Under the pieces are notes generated by a model. The model saw only the letters and a program-made list of their open reading frames with translations, had not been told where the DNA came from and did not search any database. The translations under genes were made by a program, and so were the position numbers. Shown piece by piece: positions 17,177 to 25,967 of a stretch of 64,000 nt of DNA. The DNA is from Zhaonella formicivorans. Lineage in GTDB: Bacteria; Bacillota; DUOV01; Zhaonellaceae. The stretch is taken from contig NZ_CP085524.1 in NCBI RefSeq assembly GCF_004353525.1, positions 2,514,142-2,578,141 of the forward strand, given 5' to 3'. Within the stretch, counting starts at the first letter, position 1, and every line of letters begins with the position of its first letter.

Positions 17177-17372
17177 TAGATAGGTACGCAAGAAGGAAGT
17201 GCTGCCTGAAAGCACACCAAGAAAACTTAACTCTCCTTCCTACGCTTACGAAGTTAGCTGACGGATTCGGGTCAGAAAGTAACCCTACCTATTTGAGTAG
17301 CAGAAGCACTGCTCGAACAGGATTCACCCCACAAGTTGGTTCCCCCGCTTCTTTTACAAGAATTCAGCGCTA
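17177..17372 (-). ncRNA. c-di-AMP riboswitch (ydaO/yuaA type)
   Basis: Read on the minus strand from about 17372: GCGCTGAATTC, GGGGGAACCAAC, GGGGTGAATCC, AGGGTTACTTTCTGACCCG and AATCCGTCAGCTAAC, closing with TTCGTAAGCG. These are the conserved blocks of the ydaO/yuaA class in the right order. The aptamer spans about 17241-17372. The rest is the expression platform with a long GGAAGGA/TTCCTTC hairpin, then the terminator. Members of this class usually turn genes off when c-di-AMP binds. Target: the glutamate 2,3-aminomutase gene. Confidence 0.93.
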
Positions 17373-17407
17373 TAGAGTTAACACAGTCATATTTAGTTTG
17401 ATGTCTT

Positions 17408-17436
17408 ATTATACCAAGTATTTGTGTTGAAGTAAA
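17408..17436 (-). promoter_or_regulatory. Sigma-A-type promoter of the riboswitch-aminomutase transcript
   Basis: TTTACT, a 17-base spacer and TATAAT on the minus strand, about 35 bases before the aptamer begins. Confidence 0.7.
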
Positions 17437-17458
17437 GAAAAATTTGACTGCCGGTCGG

Positions 17459-17791
17459 CTAATTCCACTTGCCTTTGCTGATATGAGTCTGGATTTCGGC
17501 TTTAACCATCTGCTTCAAGATTAGCGCCTGTTCCTTGGCCCTTTTGAAGACGGTCAGGCAACCGGGGTCGAGGTTATCGTCGATCCCGGCAGTGGCAATC
17601 TCGATGATCTTGTCCAACTTAGCGGAGAGCTGCATGTGCAAATCATTGGAAAAACGGGAACGAGCTGTTTTTTCCACATCTGTTTGCTCTAGCTGCGCAA
17701 ATTTTTCTTTCGGAGCGCCGCATTTGGGACACTTTTCCGGGGGACTATCTCCATCATGCACATAACCACATACGCCACAACGCCACATCAT
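17459..17791 (-). CDS. Rubredoxin-domain protein with helical tail
   Basis: A 110-residue protein. The first 30 residues form a rubredoxin-type knuckle pair (WRCGVCGYVHDG and PEKCPKCGAPKEKF) binding one iron or zinc. The rest is a charged helix region with one more cysteine (DPGCLTVFKRAKEQA). It is encoded directly downstream of rubrerythrin on the same strand, so it may deliver electrons for peroxide reduction (inference). GGAGGAATTAAA precedes two tandem ATGs. Confidence 0.85.
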   Translation of the reverse strand: MMWRCGVCGYVHDGDSPPEKCPKCGAPKEKFAQLEQTDVEKTARSRFSNDLHMQLSAKLDKIIEIATAGIDDNLDPGCLTVFKRAKEQALILKQMVKAEIQTHISKGKWN

Positions 17792-17855
17792 TTTAATTCC
17801 TCCCTACAAACCGGTATGGTATGTACCCTAATCTTCACATCCTATTTTTCCCTCT

Positions 17856-18389
17856 TTAGTAGTTTTCAACCATCACTTCGTAATAAGCCTGTGGATGGGC
17901 ACAAGCGGGGCAAATTTCCGGTGCCTCTTTGCCTGTATGAACGTAGCCGCAATTGCGACACCGCCATTTTACCTCCCTGTCTTTTTTGAACACAGTGCCT
18001 TGCTCGATATTTTTCAGCAATGCCAGAAAACGCTTTTCATGTTCCGCCTCTACTTCGGCTACTTCGTGGAAAAAATCCGCTATTTCAGCGAAACCTTCCG
18101 CCCGGGCTTCCTCTTCAAATTTTTTGTACATATCGGTCCATTCATAATTTTCGCCTTGTGCAGCCGCCTGCAAATTAGCTTTGGTATCGCCAATACCGGC
18201 TAAAAATTTTAAGGCTCGCTTGGCGTGTTCTTTTTCATGATCCGCTGTTTCAGCAAAAATAGCTGCAATCTGCTCATAGCCCTCCTTCTTGGCCACGCTG
18301 GCAAAATAGGTATACTTGTTCCTCGCCTGGGATTCACCTGAAAAAGCAGCCATTAAATTTGCTTCGGTTTTCGTACCTTTTAATTCCAA
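17856..18389 (-). CDS. rbr: Rubrerythrin
   Basis: A 177-residue rubrerythrin that reduces hydrogen peroxide in the anaerobe cytosol. The N-terminal diiron four-helix bundle carries E-x6-Y and [13 protein letters not shown] and [13 protein letters not shown] metal ligands. A C-terminal rubredoxin domain follows ([27 protein letters not shown]). The start is a TTG with GGAGG upstream. It forms a probable operon with the rubredoxin-domain gene 64 bases downstream. Confidence 0.97.
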   Translation of the reverse strand: MELKGTKTEANLMAAFSGESQARNKYTYFASVAKKEGYEQIAAIFAETADHEKEHAKRALKFLAGIGDTKANLQAAAQGENYEWTDMYKKFEEEARAEGFAEIADFFHEVAEVEAEHEKRFLALLKNIEQGTVFKKDREVKWRCRNCGYVHTGKEAPEICPACAHPQAYYEVMVENY

Positions 18390-18563
18390 CTTAATTTTTC
18401 CTCCTTCAATTCACATACTTTGCTTCAATCCCCTCAACTAATGATAGAAACCATTCGCGATATTTATTACATTTCCTGCCCTTAACATGTAAATAATACA
18501 TAACAAAACACCTCAAAAAACCTGCCTTTCATAGCGGAAAATTTTCAATAAGGAGCGTCAGCT

Positions 18564-19523
18564 ATGGAGCTGAATTGTGAAGAAACAGTGCAAGATGGTA
18601 TCTCAAGAGCCCCAGAGAAACAACCTTTTAACTGGATGCAGGAGGAATTCATTTCCGAACTCACCTCCATGTGGCTGTATCTGGAGTTTGCCTTTGCAGT
18701 CCCCAAGCAAGTCTATGAAATAACTTATTTCGGCCAAAAAAAAGACCTGCACCGGCAACTGCTTTGCCACGCCATTCACGAAATGCGCCATGCGGAAATG
18801 CTGGCCCGGATCATGCTGAAATGGGGTGGTAAACCAAAATGGCAGCTCAGCCGGTTGCCGCAGGCTGAAAGCTACCGGGATTTTCTGAACGCAGCAATGT
18901 CTAACGAGGCTAGAAATCTGGAAAGCTATCAACTGCGTGACACGGAAGTAGGCGATCATGAGCTGAAAGTGCTGCTGGCAAATTTGCTGCGGGAGGACAA
19001 TGCCCATTTACAAGTTGACCAGGCAATTCAACAAGTATTGACTGCCCAGGGGGTGATCGATGGGCCACTGCCTCCGCCCCGTGGAAACGGGCAGTTCGGT
19101 GAGGATATTAAAAAGCTTGAACAAGCAGCCTGGTTGGAAATCAAAAGCATTTCCAGGCTAATTTATGCCTCGCTGCTTCTTGGTATGGATCAAAGCATCG
19201 CCCCCCGGGCCCGCGCCCTGGCTATCGAAGATATGCAGCATTTAAACCGTATTGCCCAGGAAATAACCACCACGGGAGGGCGGTTAACTATTCCCGGAGA
19301 GGTTTTGGAACTGGAAGAGTCCGATGATTTTGCCAAGCTTTTGCAGGACGTAATTGGCTTAAAAAACGACAAAGTCCGCACTTATAAGGAATCAAAGCCA
19401 CAGTTTAACGTCCCCGGTGGAGGGCAGCTTCTGGGAACATTGCTTGCCAAAGAGGAAGAAAACATCGTTGACCTTGAGGCTTATCTGCAGTCTTTAAAAC
19501 AGTACCCACTTACGGTGCACTAA
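18564..19523 (+). CDS. Tandem ferritin-like-domain protein
   Basis: A 319-residue soluble protein with two ferritin-like helical bundles. The first half has EFISELTSMWLYLEFAF and HEMRHAEMLARI. The second has LEIKSISRLIYASLLL and IEDMQHLNRIAQEI. The E-x-x-R/Q-H pattern in both halves suggests two metal sites or one composite site. The physiological substrate is unknown. It is divergent from rubrerythrin with a 175-base gap, consistent with an oxidative-stress cluster. AAGGAGCGTCAGCT precedes the ATG. Confidence 0.75.
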   Translation: MELNCEETVQDGISRAPEKQPFNWMQEEFISELTSMWLYLEFAFAVPKQVYEITYFGQKKDLHRQLLCHAIHEMRHAEMLARIMLKWGGKPKWQLSRLPQAESYRDFLNAAMSNEARNLESYQLRDTEVGDHELKVLLANLLREDNAHLQVDQAIQQVLTAQGVIDGPLPPPRGNGQFGEDIKKLEQAAWLEIKSISRLIYASLLLGMDQSIAPRARALAIEDMQHLNRIAQEITTTGGRLTIPGEVLELEESDDFAKLLQDVIGLKNDKVRTYKESKPQFNVPGGGQLLGTLLAKEEENIVDLEAYLQSLKQYPLTVH

Positions 19524-19669
19524 ATTTTTTCCCTCGGCAGGATTTTTTACCTTGAAGCACCAATTAATAATGCAGCAGTCTCCGGTCTTATAACAATATT
19601 TAAAATGCAGGCCTAAAACCGCTTCATTGTGGTGGATTGCCTTCTGCTGTATGGACGAGGTGGATCCTG

Positions 19670-20143
19670 TTGAAAAAAATAACTTTTAATTATTACTTGC
19701 TTTTGCTGCTTTTAGCCCCTCTGGCACCCCGTATTTTGCTGCTCACGAATAGCCTTTATCCGGGTTATTCATTGCCGTTAATAGGGGAAACTTTGCTGCT
19801 TGTGCTCCTGGCCGGCGGACTTACCTTTCTTGTGCTCCGGACAACAGGGGTGTATTGGGAGTTGGCCCTGGCAGGGCTATGGGCTTTGTGCCAGGCCCGC
19901 GTCCTGGACTTGGGACTCACACCTGTCACTTCGGCCTGGAAAGCATTCGACGCCGGACAAGGGGTGAAGTATTTAGGTGCCATATCCTTGGGCCCAAACT
20001 TATTAGCAGCGCTGTTTTACCTGGCCCTCCTCTTTGCCAGCATTAAAATAGCCCGGTTAAAAGGAAAACTCGCGGTGCAATTCGCCTTCCTGTCCCTTGC
20101 TTTTTACCAGCTAGGCTACCGCCTGATCGACTACAAATTTTAA
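19670..20143 (+). CDS. Small membrane protein, unknown
   Basis: About 157 residues with four hydrophobic segments (YYLLLLLLAPLAPRILLL, LLLVLLAGGLTFLVL, ALAGLWALCQA, ALFYLALLFASIKIA). No family is recognised. The TTG at 19670 is preferred because GAGGTGG lies six bases upstream. It sits between two ferritin-like genes and ends in a strong hairpin shared with the converging gene. Confidence 0.65.
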   Translation: MKKITFNYYLLLLLLAPLAPRILLLTNSLYPGYSLPLIGETLLLVLLAGGLTFLVLRTTGVYWELALAGLWALCQARVLDLGLTPVTSAWKAFDAGQGVKYLGAISLGPNLLAALFYLALLFASIKIARLKGKLAVQFAFLSLAFYQLGYRLIDYKF

Positions 20144-20164
20144 AGCCCAGGGCTTCCTGGGCTT
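20143..20164. terminator. Hairpin terminator
   Basis: AAGCCCAGG / CCTGGGCTT stem with a GCTT loop between converging genes; the stem begins at the stop codon of the upstream gene. Confidence 0.8.
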
Positions 20165-20178
20165 AAAACTCACAGTTT

Positions 20179-20901
20179 TTATTTATATCCTGGGTACTTG
20201 TAGGCAGGAGGTCTGTAATAGTCGCGATCGGAATCTTCAAGGGAATTTTCACTTTCAAGTTTTCCGAAAGCCGGTTCTTTGTAGCCAGGTTTATCGTCGT
20301 AACCCGGTTCACCTTCATAGTCAGGTTCACTGCCATAATCAGGCTCGCAATCGTAGCCAGGTTCATGTCCATAGCCAGGTCCGTAGCCGTAACCCGGCTT
20401 ATAACCGTAATCTGGCTTATGGCCGTAGCCAGGTTTACAGCCTTCACCGGGATATTTGTGTCCATGCTCATGGTGGTGCATCATGGCGCAGCAGTGTTGA
20501 TGCATTAGATACTGCAGATACATGGCATGTCTGGCTTCGTCGTGCATGGCATCAAAGAAAATATTCCGTAACTTCATATTTTCAGAGCATAGGTAGTATT
20601 CCTTGTACTTTTTGTAGGCGCCTGTTTCGGCATGAAATCGGTGCTTCAAGGCTTCTTTGTACCCTGAAACCATAGGGTGATGCTGCATTGGTGACGGCTG
20701 CTTGCCGGTCATTGCCCTGTAAACTTCAGTAAACTGCTCAGCATGACGGGTTTCATCGTCCGACATGCTGGTCAAAAGTTCTCGGGCTTCATAATCAGGC
20801 GCCATTTTTGCCATTTCCCGATAGTAAGCGGCATCATTCATTTCATCCATAATGGCGTGGTGAATTAAGTCGATCCAATCCCTCCGAGTATATTCAGGCA
20901 T
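20179..20901 (-). CDS. Ferritin-like protein with hexapeptide-repeat tail
   Basis: About 240 residues. Residues 1-145 are a ferritin-like bundle with metal-ligand motifs DDETRHAEQF and HDEARHAMYLQYL. A His/Cys-rich hinge follows (HQHCCAMMHHHEHGH). The tail has about nine tandem six-residue units of the form K/E-P-G/D-Y-x-x (KPGYGH, KPDYGY, EPGYDC), then a tyrosine-rich end. The histidine hinge and tyrosine repeats look like a metal-binding or assembly tail, perhaps spore coat (inference). The ATG at 20901 follows GGGGGGAAGAAA. Confidence 0.8.
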   Translation of the reverse strand: MPEYTRRDWIDLIHHAIMDEMNDAAYYREMAKMAPDYEARELLTSMSDDETRHAEQFTEVYRAMTGKQPSPMQHHPMVSGYKEALKHRFHAETGAYKKYKEYYLCSENMKLRNIFFDAMHDEARHAMYLQYLMHQHCCAMMHHHEHGHKYPGEGCKPGYGHKPDYGYKPGYGYGPGYGHEPGYDCEPDYGSEPDYEGEPGYDDKPGYKEPAFGKLESENSLEDSDRDYYRPPAYKYPGYK

Positions 20902-21035
20902 TTTCTTCCCCCCTTTCCTTATCATCTTATGCCTGAAGCAAATAACTTGACAAAAACCCTGCGGAGCATTTTAAAATTAAGAAAATAATTGAACGATCAA
21001 GCCGAAAAATTTATAATGCCATGGAGGAAAAGCCA

Positions 21036-21953
21036 ATGGATGATCGTTTTTTAGTGTTCAAGACAGTGGCAGACAAAAAAAGCTTTTCCCAAGCCGCCAA
21101 ACACCTGCATCTAAGTCAGCCTGCCATAAGTTTGCAAATCCAATCTTTGGAAGAATTTTACGGGACAAAGCTTTTTGACCGTACCAATAAGCGAGTCGTT
21201 TTGACTGAAGCTGGCAGAATCCTCTACGAATATGTAGAGCAATTTACCGAATTGCATGAACAAGCAAAAAAATCTATCAGCGAAGCAACAGGAATGGTAA
21301 AGGGGAGACTCCACTTGGGAGCTACTTTGACCATTGGGGAGTACCTGCTGCCAAAAGTCATCGGCCTCTTCGTAAAAGACCACCCTAACGTTAACTTCAG
21401 CATGGTAATAGCCAACACTGAACAAATTATGCAAAAATTACTGGAAAATAACTTGGATCTAGGGGTTATCGAAGGTCCCGTAGATCACCCCAATCTAATA
21501 AAGGAAGAGTTTTTACGGGATGAACTGGTTATAATCGTCCCTCCTGCCCACCCCTGGGCTAAAAGAAAGGAAATTGAACTGAACGAGCTCTTGCAAGAGT
21601 CTTTAATTTTACGCGAATCGGGCTCCGGGACCAGGATGGTCATGGAGGCAAGGTTAAAAGAAACAGGGGTTGATCCTGCTAAAATCAAGATAGCCATGGA
21701 ACTGGGGAGCACCCAGTCCGTTAAAGAAGCTGTTTTATCCGGGTTAGGCATCTCTATTGTGTCAGCTTGCACAATTCAAAGAGAAATCAAATTCGGCCTT
21801 TTAAAAGTTGTCAGGATTAAAAATGTCCGGTTCCCACGTTCTCTGAACATCTTTTATAATAAAAACAAATTTCGCACTGTGACAGTTGATGCTTTTCTTG
21901 AACTGCTGCGTTCCAGCGCAATAAAAAAAATGTTAGAACTGCCCCTGGATTAA
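21036..21953 (+). CDS. LysR-family regulator (CysL/YeiE-like)
   Basis: About 305 residues. It has a winged helix-turn-helix (FLVFKTVADKKSFSQAAKHL, SQPAISLQIQSLE) and an effector domain (GRLHLGATLTIGEYLLPK, RESGSGTRMVMEARL). It is similar in length and sequence to the LysR at 12341. It lies 130 bases upstream of a YeiH-family transporter gene in the same direction, the arrangement seen for YeiE/CysL-type regulators. The ATG at 21036 is used because GGAGGAAAAGCC precedes it; the ATG at 21021 overlaps that site. Confidence 0.9.
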   Translation: MDDRFLVFKTVADKKSFSQAAKHLHLSQPAISLQIQSLEEFYGTKLFDRTNKRVVLTEAGRILYEYVEQFTELHEQAKKSISEATGMVKGRLHLGATLTIGEYLLPKVIGLFVKDHPNVNFSMVIANTEQIMQKLLENNLDLGVIEGPVDHPNLIKEEFLRDELVIIVPPAHPWAKRKEIELNELLQESLILRESGSGTRMVMEARLKETGVDPAKIKIAMELGSTQSVKEAVLSGLGISIVSACTIQREIKFGLLKVVRIKNVRFPRSLNIFYNKNKFRTVTVDAFLELLRSSAIKKMLELPLD

Positions 21954-22084
21954 CAGCGCCAAAATTTTGTATTATAAACTTTGCTTATGGACTTTATTAT
22001 TATTTAATATTTTTTATTACACTTAATTAATGTTATGCTATTAACGACGACAATAAACTATACTGAACAGGAAGGACGTGTATA

Positions 22085-23116
22085 ATGGAAAATAACGCAA
22101 CTGTTGCAATGGTGGACAACAAAAAAAGCATCGCCCCCGGAGTATGTTTTTGTTTTGCTCTGGCTGTTATTGCCGCCTTTCTGGGACGCCAGTTTCCTTT
22201 AATCGGGGGACCGGTATTTGCCATTATTATAGGTATGATTATCCGCAATACAATGGGCGTTCCCGGATTCGCCGGCACCGGAATTGCTTTTACTTCCAAA
22301 AAAATCCTACAGTGGGCCATCATTGCCTTGGGCGGAGGTTTAAGCCTGGGCCAGGTTTGGCAGGCTGGCGCTGAATCATTTGCTGTAATGGTCACCACTC
22401 TCTGCTCGGCATTTGTCGCTGCTTTCACTCTCGGCAGGCTTTTTAACATACCCTGGAAGCTGACCAGCTTAATCGGTACAGGCACTGCCATCTGCGGCGG
22501 TTCAGCCATTGCTGCCGTTGCGCCTGTTATCGAAGCCGATGATACGGAAGTAGCCTATTCGATTTCCACCATCTTTTTGTTCAACGTAATTGCGGTGTTA
22601 ATCTTCCCCCCTATTGGCCACCTCTTAGGTTTTGCCGACAGTTCCTTCGGGTTATGGGCCGGAACTGCAATCAACGACACTTCTTCGGTGGTGGCTGCAG
22701 GATATTCTTACAGCCAGGCTGCCGGGGAGTACGCCACTATAGTCAAATTAACCAGGACTACCATGATCATTCCCATTGCAGCCTTATTTGCTCTATTTAC
22801 CGCTTTGCACAAGAGAAGGACAAACAGCGGTTCCGGAGTAGCATTTTCGCTGAAAAAACTTATACCCTGGTTTATCGTCTGGTTCCTGGTAGCATCACTG
22901 CTAAACACTGCCGGCATTATCAGCGGCCCCGGAGCGGATTACCTGACTAAGTTAGGCAAGTTCATGATTACCATGGCTTTGGCAGCCGTCGGCTTAAACG
23001 CAGATTTCCGCAAGTTTGTAAAAACAGGCGTCAAGCCCCTGCTTCTGGGATTGGCAGTTTGGTTCGTGGTGGCTGTTACCAGTTTAATTGTGCAGTCTTT
23101 GACCGGACAGCTTTAA
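22085..23116 (+). CDS. YeiH/UPF0324-family putative sulfate or anion exporter
   Basis: A 343-residue integral membrane protein with about ten helices. Family segments are FPLIGGPVFAIIIGMIIRN, LQWAIIALGGGLSLGQV, GTGTAICGGSAIAAVAPVI and WAGTAINDTSSVVAAGY. It belongs to the YeiH family (TIGR00698), proposed to export sulfate or related anions. The LysR gene directly upstream probably controls it. Confidence 0.9.
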   Translation: MENNATVAMVDNKKSIAPGVCFCFALAVIAAFLGRQFPLIGGPVFAIIIGMIIRNTMGVPGFAGTGIAFTSKKILQWAIIALGGGLSLGQVWQAGAESFAVMVTTLCSAFVAAFTLGRLFNIPWKLTSLIGTGTAICGGSAIAAVAPVIEADDTEVAYSISTIFLFNVIAVLIFPPIGHLLGFADSSFGLWAGTAINDTSSVVAAGYSYSQAAGEYATIVKLTRTTMIIPIAALFALFTALHKRRTNSGSGVAFSLKKLIPWFIVWFLVASLLNTAGIISGPGADYLTKLGKFMITMALAAVGLNADFRKFVKTGVKPLLLGLAVWFVVAVTSLIVQSLTGQL

Positions 23117-23117
23117 A

Positions 23118-23190
23118 GACAGTTGTTAATTATTGGTTGTTAGTTGTTAGTTGTTAGTTGTTAGTTGCTAGTTGTTGGTTGTGTAGATGA
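23118..23190. repeat. GTTGTTAGTT tandem repeat patch
   Basis: Six or more imperfect copies of TTGTTAG directly after the YeiH gene, matching the TTAGT-type patches elsewhere. Confidence 0.75.
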
Positions 23191-23248
23191 ACCCCCAGTT
23201 GCTTAGCAGCACCAGCAGCAAAATGAACATTATTTCAAACTAGCTTAG

Positions 23249-23270
23249 CCGTACATTGTGCGGTTTTTTT
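23249..23270 (+). terminator. Terminator downstream of the YeiH gene
   Basis: CCGTAC-ATT-GTGCGG stem with one G-T pair, followed by seven T. Confidence 0.75.
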
Positions 23271-23328
23271 ATTACGGCTGGCAAACACTCCTTTTTAAAC
23301 ATAAGCTGGTTAAAAAGGGGGAAAAAAG

Positions 23329-24366
23329 ATGTCAGTTGAAATTATTCCGGTGAAGGGCTATCATGATTTTAAAGTTTTTTTGCAATTACCGCTGCTGCTG
23401 TACCCTGAAAATGAAAGGAGCAAAATACTGCCTCCCAGGGTACTTCAAGATAAATTTAATCCAAACCTAAACCCATTTCTCCGGCATATCGCCTGGCAGC
23501 CTTTTCTTGCTGTTCAGGGGGAGAATCCCGTAGGCAGGATAGTTGCATCCATAGATGAGCATTTTCCGAGGGAAAAAACAGGTTTTTTCGGCTTCTGGGA
23601 AACTATAGATGACAGGAAAGTAGCAGGCGCCTTGTTTCGGGCAGCGGAAGAATGGCTAAAACAAAGAGGAAAAGAAGAAATCATAGGGCCTGTGGATCTA
23701 ACTCCCAGTGATAACCTGGGACTTTTAATCGAAGGCTATGCCTTACCTAATTATTTCTACCTGACTTTTAATCAACCTTGCTACCAAAAGCTAATCGAAC
23801 AATCCGGTTATAGTAAATTTTTAGATTTGTTCTCCTACTCCTGGCAAAGCAATCAGCCCGTTTCCCAGCGCCTGCTGCGCATCAGCGCCCGTTTGAAGCG
23901 AGCTAAAAATTTGACCATCAGGCCAATCAGATATCGCAAGGCAGATGACGATGCAAAAGCATTCCTAAGCATCTATAACTCTGCTATGGTCCAAAACTGG
24001 GGACATGTCCCCTTAACTATGGACGAAGTCAAGTACATCATCACCATGCACCGCCGGCAAGTTAAACCGGAGTATTTCCTTTTTGCTGAAGCAAATGGGG
24101 TCCCGGCAGGCATGTGCATGGCAATTCCCCATCCCCCCACCCACTGCTTAAGGTTGGCACTCTTAGCAGTTCACCCTGAATTCAACCACCTGGGTATAAG
24201 CGCCATTTTGATTATGGAAATAATGCAGACTGCCCTCAATGCAGGGCTGACCTGTGCCGAGCTCTCTTATGTGGAAGAGCATAACAAAGCGGTCAATAAA
24301 TTAATTCAGGAAGATATAGGCAGTAAAGCAGCCAAACGCTACCGACTTTATACAAAGAAGTTGTAA
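23329..24366 (+). CDS. GNAT-family N-acetyltransferase
   Basis: A 345-residue protein with an acetyl-CoA-binding GNAT core in the C-terminal half (FLFAEANGVPAGMCMAI, then RLALLAVHPEFNHLGISAILIMEIM) and an N-terminal GNAT-like half (WQPFLAVQGENPVGRIVASID). The R/Q-x-x-G-x-G/A loop appears as NHLGIS. The substrate is unknown. AAGGGGGAAAAAAG precedes the ATG, and a terminator follows the stop. Confidence 0.8.
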   Translation: MSVEIIPVKGYHDFKVFLQLPLLLYPENERSKILPPRVLQDKFNPNLNPFLRHIAWQPFLAVQGENPVGRIVASIDEHFPREKTGFFGFWETIDDRKVAGALFRAAEEWLKQRGKEEIIGPVDLTPSDNLGLLIEGYALPNYFYLTFNQPCYQKLIEQSGYSKFLDLFSYSWQSNQPVSQRLLRISARLKRAKNLTIRPIRYRKADDDAKAFLSIYNSAMVQNWGHVPLTMDEVKYIITMHRRQVKPEYFLFAEANGVPAGMCMAIPHPPTHCLRLALLAVHPEFNHLGISAILIMEIMQTALNAGLTCAELSYVEEHNKAVNKLIQEDIGSKAAKRYRLYTKKL

Positions 24367-24376
24367 AGTGATTTTG

Positions 24377-24402
24377 TGCCGGGCTCCAAGCCCGGCATTT
24401 TT
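24377..24402 (+). terminator. Rho-independent terminator
   Basis: TGCCGGGCT / AGCCCGGCA stem with a 3-base loop and TTTTT, just after the acetyltransferase stop. Confidence 0.92.
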
Positions 24403-24567
24403 CTCAACCTGGATATAAAAAACTGTCGGAAACTGGAATTGGAGCGCCAATATAAATATTACCCCAAGAACAAATTCAGCTTGTCTCCTATTTACAGTTC
24501 ACCACCCAAGAGTATATAATTATATCCGATTATTGTATTATTTGAATATATGGATAGGAGGTAAAGC

Positions 24568-25374
24568 ATGAATAAGACACCGACGTTTTACATTAAAACC
24601 AACAGGGTCTTTAATAAATTTAAAAGGATTTCCTGGACCCTGGTACCCCTTATCGCCTTTGGGGGCCTCTTTTATCCCCGCTTAGGGTTACTTTTGATTC
24701 CTATCATGCTCTCACTTGTAACCCTGGGGTTTTTTAAAGGAAAATATTGGTGCGGCAACCTCTGCCCCCACGGCAGCTTGTTTGATTCAATTATTTTACA
24801 ATTTTCCCCCAACAGTAGTATCCCTAAATTGTTTAAGTCCAAGACCCTGAAAGTGCTTTTCTTTATCTGGTATATGAGCATGTTTACCAGCAGGCTGATC
24901 AAAGTGTCCGCTCTCTGGGGCACCATGACATTTATCGATAAACTGGGTTTCGTATTTGCCGTAAATTATCTAATTCCGACTACTGTGGGAACTATCCTGG
25001 CACTCTTTGTCAACCCCAGGTCCTGGTGTTCTTTTTGCCCAATGGGCACCATGGAACAGCTGGCTTATAAATTAGGGAAAATAGCCGGACTCAATGGAAA
25101 GACTGACCAAAAGGTATCTGTGGCCGCAATAGAACAGTGTCACAAATGCGGCAAATGCTCCAGAGTTTGTCCCATGCAGTTAAAACCGTACCTGAATTTT
25201 TCAGGGAATAACCAGTTCGAAAATGAAAACTGCATCAGGTGTTCCACCTGTGTAGCCAACTGCCCCGCCGGAATCCTTTCCCTGGCTAATACCGAGCAGG
25301 CATTGTCAATCAAAGCCTCTACCAATAACAGCGGCTTTGAAAAACGCAGAAAAATTACGGCACTGCTGGTGTGA
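24568..25374 (+). CDS. NapH/CcoG-like membrane ferredoxin
   Basis: A 268-residue membrane iron-sulfur protein. Four hydrophobic segments surround two cytoplasmic NapH-type motifs (KYWCGNLCPHG and SWCSFCPMGT), followed by two C-terminal [4Fe-4S] motifs (CHKCGKCSRVCP and CIRCSTCVANCP). Such proteins pass electrons between the quinone pool or membrane and soluble redox partners. A decayed transposon now lies between it and a flavin oxidoreductase on the same strand, which may once have been its operon partner (inference). AGGAGGTAAAGC precedes the ATG. Confidence 0.88.
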   Translation: MNKTPTFYIKTNRVFNKFKRISWTLVPLIAFGGLFYPRLGLLLIPIMLSLVTLGFFKGKYWCGNLCPHGSLFDSIILQFSPNSSIPKLFKSKTLKVLFFIWYMSMFTSRLIKVSALWGTMTFIDKLGFVFAVNYLIPTTVGTILALFVNPRSWCSFCPMGTMEQLAYKLGKIAGLNGKTDQKVSVAAIEQCHKCGKCSRVCPMQLKPYLNFSGNNQFENENCIRCSTCVANCPAGILSLANTEQALSIKASTNNSGFEKRRKITALLV

Positions 25375-25586
25375 ATTTGCAAATTAAAAGGGATGACATT
25401 TTGCAAAATAAAATGGATTAAAATTAGCTTGAATTTATCGGTTTTTGCGAAATAAATTAGCCAAATGGGCAAAATTTTTTCACATAGTCACAGTATTTTA
25501 GTTAAGATTTTTGCCAAAAAAAAAATGCAGCTAGGATGCCCCTAACCGCATTCTGACATATATTCCTCTGCCAAGAATCACTCTTT

Positions 25587-25814
25587 CTAAACCCCTCTTA
25601 CACTGTACCTTGATGCCGGATGCAGATAAAACATAGAGTTAGCAAAGTACAATACCCAATCCCTATCTATTTCAATACGACAAGGCAAGAATGTTTCCCC
25701 AACCTTAATCTCAAAGCATTCCCCACAGTGTAGAGAGAAAGGTTCGTCGTCTATTCCATGGATCTCCCAACGGTCCTTTTGGCTAGAGTATAATAGTTTA
25801 CCTTGTTTTAGCAT
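25587..25814 (-). CDS. DUF5348-like protein, transposon-associated
   Basis: A 75-residue protein (HGIDDEPFSLHCGECFEIKVG, then RIEIDRDWVLYF) resembling DUF5348 proteins, which are small and of unknown function. It is the only gene of the element with an intact frame. GGGAGGCTTAAATTAAA precedes the ATG. Confidence 0.65.
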   Translation of the reverse strand: MLKQGKLLYSSQKDRWEIHGIDDEPFSLHCGECFEIKVGETFLPCRIEIDRDWVLYFANSMFYLHPASRYSVRGV

Positions 25815-25967
25815 TTTAATTTAAGCCTCCCTCCTCGGGCAGATGCCTAACAGTGAAGGATATGTGGCTTTGTCATATCATAAGCCTCACATACCATTTT
25901 CTTTAGCAGCAGGGCGAATTAATCTATCAATCTGCCCAGTTTTTTTAAGCAGCCGTAGTTCTTAAGT

